Source: JAGTVG01 sp965365275 (lineage in GTDB: Bacteria; Bacteroidota; Bacteroidia; Cytophagales; Cyclobacteriaceae). From it: a stretch of 31,410 nt of DNA. The position numbers and the translations under genes were made by a program. The stretch covers positions 1 to 31,410 of the forward strand of contig CBDUBA010000044.1 of assembly GCA_965365275.1 (NCBI GenBank). The letters are read 5' to 3'. Positions 15,937-24,700 of this stretch are shown here, in pieces (within the stretch, counting starts at the first letter, position 1; every line of letters starts with the position of its first letter). Under the pieces are notes generated by a model. It was not told the DNA's origin and did no database searches. It was given only the letters and a program-made list of their open reading frames with translations.

Positions 15937-17355
15937 ATGTGGTTGATTATATTATTGATACTGGCAATTGTTTTCATCATCATTTCCACTTCTGTCTTTA
16001 AATGGCATCCGTTTCTTTCACTCATAATCGCCGCCTTCGGTTTTGGAATATTTTCCGGGACCATGTCATTAAATGAGGTTGTACAGGCCGTAAACGGAGG
16101 ATTCGGGAATACCATTGGCTATATTGGAATTGTTATCCTGGCAGGATCCATCATAGGCAAGTTTTTGGAAAAGTCCGGCGGGGCATTTAAACTGGCTACA
16201 GGGGCTTTGAAAATTGTTGGTAAAAGAAATATGCCCCTGGCAATGAGTATTGTGGGGTATATAGTGAGTATCCCCGTTTTCTGTGATTCTGCTTTTATTG
16301 TATTATCCCCACTATCAAAAGCGCTGGCAAAAACGATTAAAATATCATTTGCCGTGATGGCCATGTCGTTAAGCCTGGGATTATTTATTACGCATCACCT
16401 TATACCACCCACGCCCGGACCCGTTGCAGCCGCCGGAATCCTGGAAGCTGACCTGGGGACCGTTATCTTGTTGGGTCTGCCTGTAAGCATACTGGGACTG
16501 GTGGTCGCTTGGCTTTTTTCTGTACGATATGCCAAGAAATTCACCATTACCTTAGAGGAGGGCCCAAAAGCCGGGTCAGGAGTAAACAAGGAAGAAAGTG
16601 AAGAAATAAGATCAGGTTCAAGCCCTGAGGAAACATTTAAAGAGGATAATACAGTCCTGAATACTTTCAATGAAGGGCCCTCTCTTTTAAAATCCCTGCT
16701 TCCTATATTCATCCCCATCATACTGATCATCCTCCGTTCAGTCAATGATCTTCCTTCGACACCTTTCGGATCCGGGAATGCCGCTATGATGATCGGATTC
16801 ATAGGTCAGCCATCCATTGCGCTATTGATTGGCGTGGGACTGTCATTTCTACTTCCTGTAAAATTCAATAAGGATATGTTATCGGCATCAGGTTGGCTTG
16901 GAGAAGGTATCGTCGCCGCTGCTACTATCATTATCGTAACGGGTAGTGGAGGAGCTTTCGGGAAAGTCCTGCAGGAATCCGGTATAGCTGAGGTGGTAAA
17001 GGAAAACCTTTCAGGAGCACAGAGTTTAGGGATTTGGTTGCCAATAATAATTGCCATGTCTCTAAAAATTGCACAGGGATCAGGTACCGTATCGATTATA
17101 ACTACAGCCAGCCTGATGGCTCCCCTGGTCGTTTCACTCGGGATGGATTCTCCGTCGGCCAGGGCGCTGGTGGTTGTGGCCATAGGTACTGGTTCCATGA
17201 TCGCCAGCCATGCGAATGACAGCTATTTCTGGGTAGTGACCCAAATGTCGAATATGACAGTAAACCAGGGGTATAGATTACAAACCATGGGAACCCTCAT
17301 ACTGGGAATTTGTACTTCGTTAATTGTTTATTTAATGAGTTTATGGATCTTATGA
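15937..17355 (+). CDS. GntP-family gluconate/sugar-acid:H+ symporter
   Basis: The 472-residue permease belongs to the GntP family, whose members take up gluconate, glycerate, D-serine or related hydroxyacids with protons. Visible family signatures are VFCDSAFIVLSP (about 114-125), LIPPTPGPVAAAG (about 155-167), KIAQGSGTVSIITTASL in the second half and SHANDSYFWV near the C-terminus. Between the two halves is a soluble, Ser/Glu-rich loop (about 207-247), longer than I would expect. The ATG at 15937 starts directly in the first membrane helix. The LarA-like gene follows by 40 bp on the same strand and is surely co-transcribed, which points to a 2-hydroxyacid such as gluconate as the substrate. 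Confidence 0.94.
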   Translation: MWLIILLILAIVFIIISTSVFKWHPFLSLIIAAFGFGIFSGTMSLNEVVQAVNGGFGNTIGYIGIVILAGSIIGKFLEKSGGAFKLATGALKIVGKRNMPLAMSIVGYIVSIPVFCDSAFIVLSPLSKALAKTIKISFAVMAMSLSLGLFITHHLIPPTPGPVAAAGILEADLGTVILLGLPVSILGLVVAWLFSVRYAKKFTITLEEGPKAGSGVNKEESEEIRSGSSPEETFKEDNTVLNTFNEGPSLLKSLLPIFIPIILIILRSVNDLPSTPFGSGNAAMMIGFIGQPSIALLIGVGLSFLLPVKFNKDMLSASGWLGEGIVAAATIIIVTGSGGAFGKVLQESGIAEVVKENLSGAQSLGIWLPIIIAMSLKIAQGSGTVSIITTASLMAPLVVSLGMDSPSARALVVVAIGTGSMIASHANDSYFWVVTQMSNMTVNQGYRLQTMGTLILGICTSLIVYLMSLWIL

Positions 17356-17395
17356 TCAGGATATTTAGTAAATTGAAAAACGGTTTAACGCTCAA

Positions 17396-18637
17396 ATGAA
17401 AGAATTTAAGTTAACTAAGATCAGGCGGCATTTTCCCGATAATGCCCTCAAGGATGTTGGCAAAACATGCCGCGAAGAACTGCAGAAATTTAAAGGTCTG
17501 ATTAACGAAAATGCAACCATTGCCATAGGGGTGGGCAGCAGGGGTGTCGATAATATTCAACTGATCACAAAGGAAGTGGTTGAATTTGTGAAATCGCAAA
17601 ACGCCAATCCGATCATAATTCCTGCCATGGGAAGTCATGGGGGAGCAACCGCTGAAGGACAGATCGAGATCCTGAACACTTATGGAATAACGGAAAGTAC
17701 TGTCGGAGCTCCGATCCGTTCATCTATGGATGTAGTTGAATTGCCGAATAAAGGTGTTCCGGATCCTGTTTATATGGATAGGAATACATTTAATTCAGAT
17801 GGGATAATTCTCATTAATAAGATTAAACCCCATACTGATTTTCATGCTACCTATGAAAGCGGACTGGTTAAAATGTCGGTTATAGGACTCGGGAAGGAAC
17901 TTGGGGCAGCTTCCATACATCATTATGGGGTATATGGCCTTACAGACCTAATCCCCGAAGTGGCTAAGGTTATTTTCGGAACCGGAAAGATCCTGGGAGG
18001 CATCGCTTTAATTGAAAATGCCAATGATAAAACAATGTTACTTCAGGCTATTGAAGGAAACAAGATCATGTCCCTTGAGCCTGATCTGCTGGATATATCC
18101 AGGGCGAATATGCCGGCCTTACCGGCAAATAAGTTGGATGTGCTGCTCATTGACCGGATGGGTAAGAATTTAAGCGGGGCAGGTATTGATACCAACATCA
18201 TAGGGAGGGTCAGGATTTTCGGTCAGCCTGAACCTGAAAATCCGGATATCCGGTCGATCGTAGTTTCAGATTTAACCGAAGAGTCCCATGGAAATGCAAT
18301 AGGTATCGGACTCGCGGATGTGATTACCAGGAATTTGTTCAACAAGATTAACTTCGAAGTGACCAACAAGAATGTAGCAACCAGCAGCTTTCTTGAACGT
18401 GGAAAGATCCCTATCGTAGCTGAACATGATCATGCTGCCTTATTGCTAGCCTTACGGAATTGTGGCTTGGTCAAAGAAGGTGCTGAACGTATTATCAGGA
18501 TAAAAGATACCTTGCACCTTAATGAATTATATGTTTCTGATGTGCTTTTGGAGGATTTGAAGGATGATCCCCTGGTTGAGGTGGAATCACGTAAAACGGA
18601 TGTTTTTAATGAACGGAATTTTTATAATCCCTTTTAA
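17396..18637 (+). CDS. LarA-family (DUF2088) 2-hydroxyacid racemase/epimerase
   Basis: The 413-residue protein belongs to the LarA family, enzymes that invert C2 of 2-hydroxyacids using a nickel-pincer (NPN) cofactor bound to a lysine. Residues align in spacing with lactate racemase as I recall it: Arg49 in GVGSRG, His81 in MGSHGGATAEGQ, His146/His150 in KIKPHTDFHATYES, Lys159 (pincer lysine) in SGLVKM, and His175 (nickel ligand) in SIHHYG. The Lys-to-His interval is 16 residues in both. LarA homologues acting on malate, hydroxyglutarate and gluconate have been reported. Linkage to GntP favours a sugar acid, so a D-gluconate 2-epimerase-like role is my inference. The cofactor genes larB, larC and larE are not in the window. 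A catalytically divergent DUF2088 protein is the alternative. Confidence 0.88.
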   Translation: MKEFKLTKIRRHFPDNALKDVGKTCREELQKFKGLINENATIAIGVGSRGVDNIQLITKEVVEFVKSQNANPIIIPAMGSHGGATAEGQIEILNTYGITESTVGAPIRSSMDVVELPNKGVPDPVYMDRNTFNSDGIILINKIKPHTDFHATYESGLVKMSVIGLGKELGAASIHHYGVYGLTDLIPEVAKVIFGTGKILGGIALIENANDKTMLLQAIEGNKIMSLEPDLLDISRANMPALPANKLDVLLIDRMGKNLSGAGIDTNIIGRVRIFGQPEPENPDIRSIVVSDLTEESHGNAIGIGLADVITRNLFNKINFEVTNKNVATSSFLERGKIPIVAEHDHAALLLALRNCGLVKEGAERIIRIKDTLHLNELYVSDVLLEDLKDDPLVEVESRKTDVFNERNFYNPF

Positions 18638-18666
18638 TAGCCCATCATAAACTCCGGGAAGGAAAA

Positions 18667-18682
18667 GATCCTGCTCAGGATC
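18667..18682 (+). terminator. hairpin after the GntP-LarA operon
   Basis: GATCCTG-CT-CAGGATC is a perfect inverted repeat 29 bp downstream of the LarA-like stop codon. It is not followed by a clear T-tract (ATACAATGGTTTT comes next), so it may be a weak terminator, a transcript-stabilising hairpin or chance. Confidence 0.35.
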
Positions 18683-18820
18683 ATACAATGGTTTTAATCC
18701 CGATCCGGAATGTTTTCACCTGGCCCGAATTATTTGGCTCCTGATAGTTATCTGGCATTATCGCGTAGAGCCCCAGAGGGTGGCAGGCAAAATAATAGTA
18801 TTGGATTACTAAAATTTTAC

Positions 18821-18991
18821 TTACAGGTTATTTTGGGGAGGTCTGTGGATAGAGCGGATAGAAGCAACTTTTCTTTCTTTAGAATATTCTTCAAGAAAAT
18901 CAATCAGTTCTGCAACCGAGAGATTATAATATTTATCGGGTTGATGAACTTTTTTCACTCCTTTTTTTATTAGAAATTCATAAGCATTCAT
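18821..18991 (-). CDS. small cytosolic protein, 56 residues, unknown
   Basis: A short minus-strand frame from ATG at 18991 to TAA at 18821 encodes a product starting MNAYEFLIKKGVKKV and ending HRPPQNNL. The composition is protein-like: amphipathic helices (LSVAELIDFLEEYSKE), a balanced charge and a conserved-looking YYNLSVAELIDF stretch. There is no signal peptide. It sits downstream of the 44-aa lipoprotein, beyond that gene's terminator, so it needs its own promoter. I do not recognise it. The overlapping plus-strand frame (18710-18973) looks much less protein-like. Confidence 0.5.
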   Translation of the reverse strand: MNAYEFLIKKGVKKVHQPDKYYNLSVAELIDFLEEYSKERKVASIRSIHRPPQNNL

Positions 18992-19123
18992 ATTAATACA
19001 TTCAGGTTTTCAGAGATACATAATTCATTCAGGTAATTATTTATACTGATAGAATCACTCTGAATGTATGACTCGGGGAGTTTTCAGGAGTGAACAGGAA
19101 AATATTTGTAGTGAATAAGGGAT

Positions 19124-19152
19124 AATAAAAATCCCGCAATACCGCGGGATTT
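19124..19152 (-). terminator. strong intrinsic terminator after the 44-aa lipoprotein gene
   Basis: AAATCCCGC (19129-19137) and GCGGGATTT (19144-19152) form a perfect 9-bp GC-rich stem with a 6-nt loop. Read on the minus strand it is followed by TTATTATCC, and the stem itself ends in T's, giving a TTTTTATTAT tract. It lies 45 bp downstream of the lipoprotein stop codon at 19197. Confidence 0.8.
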
Positions 19153-19196
19153 GATATACTATTTTTTGCTGATTATATGACTATCTTAATAATATT

Positions 19197-19331
19197 CTAG
19201 TCCCACTGATCTGGACTTTCCTGAGTTGATCCGCCTTCCTCTGTTGGTGTTACGATCTCGTCCTCTGAACATGATGAAAAATAGCTTGCTGAAAATGTTA
19301 ATAAGGCCAGAATAATAATTATTTTTTTCAT
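19197..19331 (-). CDS. 44-residue acidic lipoprotein
   Basis: A very short minus-strand gene starts at ATG 19331 and stops at TAG 19197. The product is a textbook lipoprotein signal (MKKIIIILALLTFSASYFSSC, lipobox FSSC, Cys21) followed by only about 23 residues (SEDEIVTPTEEGGSTQES..., ending DQWD). The mature part is strongly acidic with no positive charge. Acidic residues right after the lipidated Cys resemble the surface-export signal described for Bacteroidota lipoproteins, so it may be displayed on the cell surface. A strong terminator directly follows, supporting a real, monocistronic gene. The function is unknown. Confidence 0.72.
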   Translation of the reverse strand: MKKIIIILALLTFSASYFSSCSEDEIVTPTEEGGSTQESPDQWD

Positions 19332-19702
19332 AGCACAATAAATTTAGGTTAAAATTGGTTAAGTAAATGATTTTAATTGCAAACCTCTTTGTGAATTTGG
19401 CCAGCTGGGATCAATACCTGAATTTGGTTGTTTTTATAATTTGCTGCGGTAAAATTAATGCTGCTGCGAACCCAAAAAAAATAAAAAAATCCTGCTTTGT
19501 TACGTGTGTAACAAATGGCTTGAAATGTGATAATACTTACGGGCATGTTGATTTATCCGGTAAATAATAACCAATCATTCAATGGGATGGTCACCATTAT
19601 TAACACAAAAAGGATACAATCTTTCTACATGCCATTCGTTTTTTATAAAAGAGATACAGAGACTATATTTTAATAGTACTGTTCTTATTGTTTGACCATA
19701 AA
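19332..19702. other. 371-bp divergent intergenic region
   Basis: This stretch separates the divergent lipoprotein genes at 19331 (minus) and 19703 (plus) and should hold both promoters. The only frame of note (19367-19567) has a poor composition and no supporting signals. The main feature is the 20-bp palindrome at 19496-19515. A tract GACTATATTTTAATAG near 19664 could be a -7 region for the plus-strand gene, but I found no matching TTG at the right distance. Confidence 0.5.
19496..19515. promoter_or_regulatory. perfect 8-4-8 palindrome, candidate operator
   Basis: TTTGTTAC-GTGT-GTAACAAA is a perfect inverted repeat roughly midway between the two divergent small lipoprotein genes. The symmetry and length suit a dimeric helix-turn-helix regulator such as a Crp/Fnr- or TetR-type protein. 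No regulator gene is adjacent and I do not recognise the consensus. Confidence 0.5.
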
Positions 19703-19924
19703 ATGCATGATTTGAAAAAGGTTCTTTCCAGCTTTATTATCTTAATTATTCTTTTTTCTTCCTGCGGGCCCAAGCCTATGTATAAGACCCGGGAGGGTAA
19801 AAGGAAAAAGAAATACTATGATATGCATCAATATGACAGGTATGACAGGGATTATACTTTGACAAAAGAGATGAATAATCCCAAAAAGAAAAAAGATAAG
19901 AAGAAAAAGTACAAGTTCGATTAA
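19703..19924 (+). CDS. small Lys-rich lipoprotein
   Basis: The 73-residue product begins at ATG 19703 (an in-frame TTG at 19688 would only add five residues before the signal). The signal MHDLKKVLSSFIILIILFSSC has lipobox FSSC with Cys21. The mature 53 residues are extremely basic: REGKRKKKYYD, an aromatic/Asp-rich middle (MHQYDRYDRDYT), and a C-terminal run of Lys and Asp (NPKKKKDKKKKYKFD). It could bind anionic envelope polymers. Its charge is opposite to that of the divergently transcribed 44-aa acidic lipoprotein. The next plus-strand gene begins 103 bp downstream. I do not recognise a family. Confidence 0.7.
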   Translation: MHDLKKVLSSFIILIILFSSCGPKPMYKTREGKRKKKYYDMHQYDRYDRDYTLTKEMNNPKKKKDKKKKYKFD

Positions 19925-20027
19925 TTCAGTATTAAAAATCCAACCTGTCGATTGTCTAAGGCTGTTACAAGAATAATTGGCCAATAAAATGATCTTAAAA
20001 ACCCCAAAATGCTATAAATCATTAACC

Positions 20028-20435
20028 ATGAAACGACTTATAATTTTTCTGACCTTGATACCTGTTTCTCTAATCTCCTATTCCCAGACCCAGGATGAAA
20101 TTTATCAGTTGGAAGAGGAAAAGACATTTTTACAGGCTAAGATTGATTCAATGTATCAGCGAATCGATGAAATTGATCTTTTATTGGGCCAGGAATTCAA
20201 TGCCGAGGATAAATTAGCTTCTATGATTGAAAAATACGGTAAGAAGAAAGGGCCTATGATCGCTGATGGAAGAGTATGGGTTGGCGTATCCCCTGAAATG
20301 GCTATAGATAGCTGGGGTAACCCGGACAGCAAGAAGAGATCAGAAGGTTCATGGGGTGTTAATGAAACCTGGTATTACCCGGATGGAAAATATATTTTCT
20401 TCGAGAATGGGCGTCTGTCGAAGTGGAAAGATTAA
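20028..20435 (+). CDS. secreted coiled-coil protein with BamE/SmpA-like C-terminus
   Basis: The start is set at ATG 20028, giving 135 residues with a clean Sec signal (MKRLIIFLTLIPVSLISYS). The upstream in-frame ATG at 19977 would put 17 residues before the signal. Mature residues about 20-52 form a coiled coil (EIYQLEEEKTFLQAKIDSMY). The C-terminal half (VWVGVSPEMAIDSWGNPDSK..., then WYYPDGKYIFFENGRL) has the pattern of the small SmpA/OmlA-BamE-like alpha-beta fold, in which a 'G-[MV]-[ST]..A...WG-P' block precedes two beta strands. Such domains mediate protein contacts in the periplasm; a role in barrel assembly is not implied. Its stop overlaps the TauE-type gene by 4 bp, tail to tail. Confidence 0.75.
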   Translation: MKRLIIFLTLIPVSLISYSQTQDEIYQLEEEKTFLQAKIDSMYQRIDEIDLLLGQEFNAEDKLASMIEKYGKKKGPMIADGRVWVGVSPEMAIDSWGNPDSKKRSEGSWGVNETWYYPDGKYIFFENGRLSKWKD

Positions 20436-21433
20436 CCTGGCCTCCTTAACCAATAGGAGAACTTCGTAAAAGCGTAGAAGAACAACAATCCAAAAACAAA
20501 AACAAGAACTGTAAAGAGTAGAAGCATTCCTTCAGGTCGTATTATAAACACCGCTCCGATAAACTGTACTGTAATTATTATATACAACAACCAGCTTACG
20601 AAATCACGGGTTTGCCGGTTAATATAATACGCACCCATCGGGGCCCCGATAAGTACTACCGGTATACTGACCAGCCAGTAATTAAACTCTTCCTGGGCGA
20701 AATCCTGAATTATAAAATAGTGAAGTGAAAATCCCACCAATGAATTTATAGCCATAGCGACGACGCTGGTTGGGGTAGCCACTTTTTCCGATAATTGGTA
20801 TCTTATGGTGATATAGGCAAAGCTGAAAATATCAAGACCACTCCCGAGTATAGAACTCAAAGTCCCTCCGGAAAATCCCACGATAAGAAGCATTATTAAT
20901 TCAATCCTGGACAGTACGGGCATACTTTCCAATACCTTACGCTTGAAAATGACATTTATGTAAAAAAGTATAACACCAAAGCTGAGCCAGAAGGTAACAA
21001 ATAACATTTTTGAAAAGGCGGCAGGCACATAGGGTACAATAAAATAAGTTCCGAAGATAATCCCGATCCCCCCTCCGATACTGGCCGGTACAAGGTACTT
21101 GTATTCGATGGGGTATTTATTCCTCAAGATGATCAATGCGGCCGCAGTCATTCCAACACTCTGGATGGCCAGGCTGAAATTCCTGGCTGTATTCGGCATG
21201 ATGTCGTATGCCAGGGTCATGACCGGAAAAGCGATAGCACCTCCGCCCTCTGAACTTGCACCGGCAATAAAGGATCCGAAGATCATAGTGACTGACATGA
21301 ACCAATTGTCTTGAAATAATGACCACTGGTTTGTATCAAGCATATAGATCACCCATAGAAGCAATAGGATCACAATTGGGATCAGGCTTCTGGTGTTTAA
21401 TTTAGAATGGTTTGATTTTCCTTTTCTCTTCAT
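20432..21433 (-). CDS. TauE/SafE-family anion exporter
   Basis: The 333-residue inner-membrane protein has about 8-9 hydrophobic helices in two repeats, each starting with a glycine-rich motif: FGSFIAGASSEGGGAIAFPV in the first half and VGFSGGTLSSILGSGLDI in the second. These match the TauE/SafE family (sulfite, sulfoacetate and other organosulfur anion exporters). The first motif continues with the typical 'A...P-[NT]-x-A...' region after the glycine run. Sulfatase activity elsewhere in the window would release sulfate rather than sulfite, so a direct link is speculative. The gene is monocistronic and is followed convergently by the BamE-like gene. The substrate is unknown. Confidence 0.9.
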   Translation of the reverse strand: MKRKGKSNHSKLNTRSLIPIVILLLLWVIYMLDTNQWSLFQDNWFMSVTMIFGSFIAGASSEGGGAIAFPVMTLAYDIMPNTARNFSLAIQSVGMTAAALIILRNKYPIEYKYLVPASIGGGIGIIFGTYFIVPYVPAAFSKMLFVTFWLSFGVILFYINVIFKRKVLESMPVLSRIELIMLLIVGFSGGTLSSILGSGLDIFSFAYITIRYQLSEKVATPTSVVAMAINSLVGFSLHYFIIQDFAQEEFNYWLVSIPVVLIGAPMGAYYINRQTRDFVSWLLYIIITVQFIGAVFIIRPEGMLLLFTVLVFVFGLLFFYAFTKFSYWLRRPG

Positions 21434-21756
21434 GTAATATCGCCGGATTTAACTTCTTTGGCAGTATAGGATGTGTATTGATTTACCATAACTGGGAATT
21501 CATGTTTTGTCGATTTTTATTTTCCATTGAGAAGGATATCATTTAATTCATTAATGTTTTATTTTTCTTCTGAACAATAAATATAACCACTAATATAAAT
21601 ATTAGGTTTTTGAAATTGTGGTTGATTGCATTTCATTAATATTGATTCTATATTTACGCCTCTTTAAAATAAGATCTTTGAAACCTCCAACCATATCTTT
21701 TTTAAACTATTGGTAACCTTAATAAAAATTGTATGATTTTCGAGAAAGTTAAATTC
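21434..21756. other. 323-bp AT-rich divergent promoter region
   Basis: This gap separates the TauE-type gene (minus) from the Asp-box protein (plus). It is very AT-rich with no gene-like frame. The best promoter candidate for the plus-strand gene is at 21626-21656; the rest holds runs of T and A and no strong inverted repeat. Confidence 0.5.
21626..21656 (+). promoter_or_regulatory. candidate Bacteroidota-type promoter of the Asp-box protein operon
   Basis: TTG at 21626-21628 is followed after 20 bp by TATATTTA (21649-21656), one mismatch from the TAnnTTTG box. The predicted start near 21663 would give a leader of about 94 nt before the ATG at 21757. Confidence 0.35.
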
Positions 21757-24700
21757 ATGAACAGATTATATATTCTGTTTCTGTTTATAATGCTCCCTAT
21801 ATTATCAGGCGCTCAGGTAGTTGACACCACACTTTACAATACTTTAAAACCCAGGGCTATAGGGCCTGCCGGGATGAGCGGCCGTGTAACTACAATAGAC
21901 GTGTTACTTGCCAATCCCGATATAATGTATGTTGGGACGGCTTCCGGCGGATTGTGGAAATCGGAAAGTGGAGGTACTGCCTGGGAACCGATCTTTGATA
22001 AGTACGATGTCGCCTCTGTCGGAGCCTTGGCCCTTAACCAGAAGAATCCGGATGTTATCTGGGTAGGAACTGGTGAGGGAAATCCAAGGAACAGTCAGAC
22101 CAGTGGAAATGGAGTTTATAAAAGTATTGACGGGGGTAAAAACTGGGTGCATCTCGGGTTAGAAAATACCAGGAATATTCATAGAATAATAATTCACCGG
22201 GATAATCCCGATATCGTTTGGGTAGGAGCCCAGGGTTCCGCCTGGGGTGAAAGCACCGAAAGAGGTGTCTTCAAAACCACGGACGGTGGTAAGACCTGGC
22301 GGAAAGTCTTGTATGTGAACGAAAAAACAGGGATAGCAGACCTGATCGTAGATCCGGTCAATCCGGATAAGCTCATTGCAGCAATGTGGGAATTCAGAAG
22401 ATGGCCCTGGTTTTTTAACAGTGGTGGCCCAGGCTCCGGCCTGTATATTTCTTATGATGGTGGTGATTCCTGGGAAGAACGTACTGATAAAGATGGATTG
22501 CCTGAAGGAAATCTTGGCAGAATAGGACTTGCTATAGCACCAAGTAATACGGATATCATATACGCTTTGGTTGAATCCAAAAAGAACGCACTGTATGTTT
22601 CGAAAGATGGTGGTTTCAAATGGAAAAAAGTTAGTGATAAGAATATCGGGAACAGGCCTTTCTACTATGCGGATATCTATGTTGATCCGGTTAATGAAAA
22701 CAGGATCTACAATCTTCATTCAATAGTTACCTTCAGTGAAGACGGTGGAAAGACATTCGATACCATGCTTGCTTACGGAGGTAGTTCCACGGATATACAT
22801 CCTGACCATCATGCCTGGTGGGTGCATCCTGATGATCCCTCTTTCCTGATCAACGGGAACGATGGAGGACTTGCCATATCAAGGGATAGGGGTCGTACCT
22901 GGAGATTTGTAGAGAATCTCCCCCTTGCACAATTCTATCATATTAACTATGATATGGAATTCCCCTATAATGTCTATGGAGGAATGCAGGATAATGGCTC
23001 CTGGAAAGGCCCGGCTTATGTATGGAAAGCAGGAGGAATCAGAAACAGCTACTGGCAGGAATTGTTTTTCGGGGATGGCTTTGATGTAGTGCCGGATCCT
23101 GATGATTCCAGATATGGATATGCCATGTCTCAGGGCGGATTTCTGGGATACTATGACTCAGAAACCGGAAGAACCCAGATGATTCAACCTGTTCATCCGG
23201 AAGGGGAAGACCTTAGATTCAACTGGAATGCAGCCATTGCACAGGATCCTCACGACAACAGTACAATCTATTATGGCAGCCAATTTCTACATAAAAGTAC
23301 AGATAAAGGGCAGAATTGGTCGATTATTTCTCCTGACCTGACCACTGATGATCCTGAAAAACAGAAACAGATCGAAAGCGGCGGATTGACCTATGATGTA
23401 ACCCAGGCGGAGAACTATTGTTCCATAATTGCCATCGCCCCAAGTACCCTCGACAAGGATGTAATATGGGTCGGAACGGATGATGGAAATATTCAGCTAA
23501 CCAAGAATGGAGGCCAAAGCTGGGAAAATCTATCTAAAAAGATCAAAGATATGCCGGAGGGTGCATGGATACCTCAAATTGTTCCCTCCGCGTATGCTGC
23601 CGGAGAAGCATTTGTTATTGTCAATAATTACAGAAAGGATGATTGGACACCTTATCTGTATCATACCAGTGATTTTGGTAAATCATGGCAAAACCTGGTG
23701 GAGGGAAATAAAGTATGGGGTTATACCCTGTCCGTGGTGCAGGATCCCGTATCGCCCGATCTTTTGTTCCTGGGTACTGAATTCGGTCTTTATTTTTCCC
23801 TTGACAAAGGACAAAACTGGATAAAATGGGGGGAAACCTATCCAACGGTCTCTACAATTGATTTGAAAATACATCCCAGGGAACATGACCTGATTGTTGG
23901 TACATTCGGCCGGGCAGCCTATATTATCGATGACATAAGACCTATCCGGGATATGGCAATAAATAGTAAGGATGGTAAATTAAGCGGATTGTATCTATTC
24001 GAACCTCCGGTAGCTTATCTGAGTGCCAGACAGCAGGCTTCAGGTTCCCGTTTTGCCGGCTATGGCATTTTTGCCGGTGAGAACCGGCCAAGTGGGGGTA
24101 GTATAACATATTACCTGGAATCATTGAAGATGGATACCGTAGATACAGATGGCGTAAAAGAGGTTAAAGAAGTAAAAAGTGACAGCCTTTGGGTGGAATT
24201 CTTCAATGAAAACAATGAAAGGATCAGGAGGATAAAAATAGGTGCCAATAAAGGCTTTAACCGGTTCTTCTGGGATCTTGAACGGAAAGGTGAAAGATAC
24301 CCCGGAACACCTAAGCCAGAATCTAAAGAGGTGTCTGATCCCGGTGGTCCCAACGTCCTGCCGGGAATTTATATGGTGAAGATTCAGTATGGGGAATTTG
24401 TTGATTCAACGAATATTGAAGTAAAACTAGATCCTCGAATAGAATTTAACGAATCAGCTTTAGAGACATTGGATTCGGATATTGATAAGGCCCAGGCTCT
24501 GGTAGCCATGGTAACAGGAAAAGTGGATCAATTGAACGAAATCAAAAAATCAATTTCCTTGGTGGAAAAAATGCTGTCTGATGACAATATCTCCATGGAT
24601 ATTAAGGAACGAACAAAAGTAGCAAAGGATACGATCAAGTATTTCATTGAGTTGATCAACGCCCCTGAAGATATTCAGGGTATTCAAAGATCGCCTGATA

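Noticed and set aside
18710..18973. 87-codon plus-strand frame with RRAPEGGRQNN
   Set aside because: Composition is Phe/Ile-rich and not protein-like; the opposite strand holds a better 56-residue gene over the same bases.
19367..19567. 66-codon plus-strand frame in the divergent intergenic region
   Set aside because: No signal peptide or family pattern; it overlaps the palindrome and likely promoters.
22159..22719. 186-codon minus-strand frame inside the Asp-box protein gene
   Set aside because: Antisense shadow produced by the repetitive coding pattern of the Asp-boxes.
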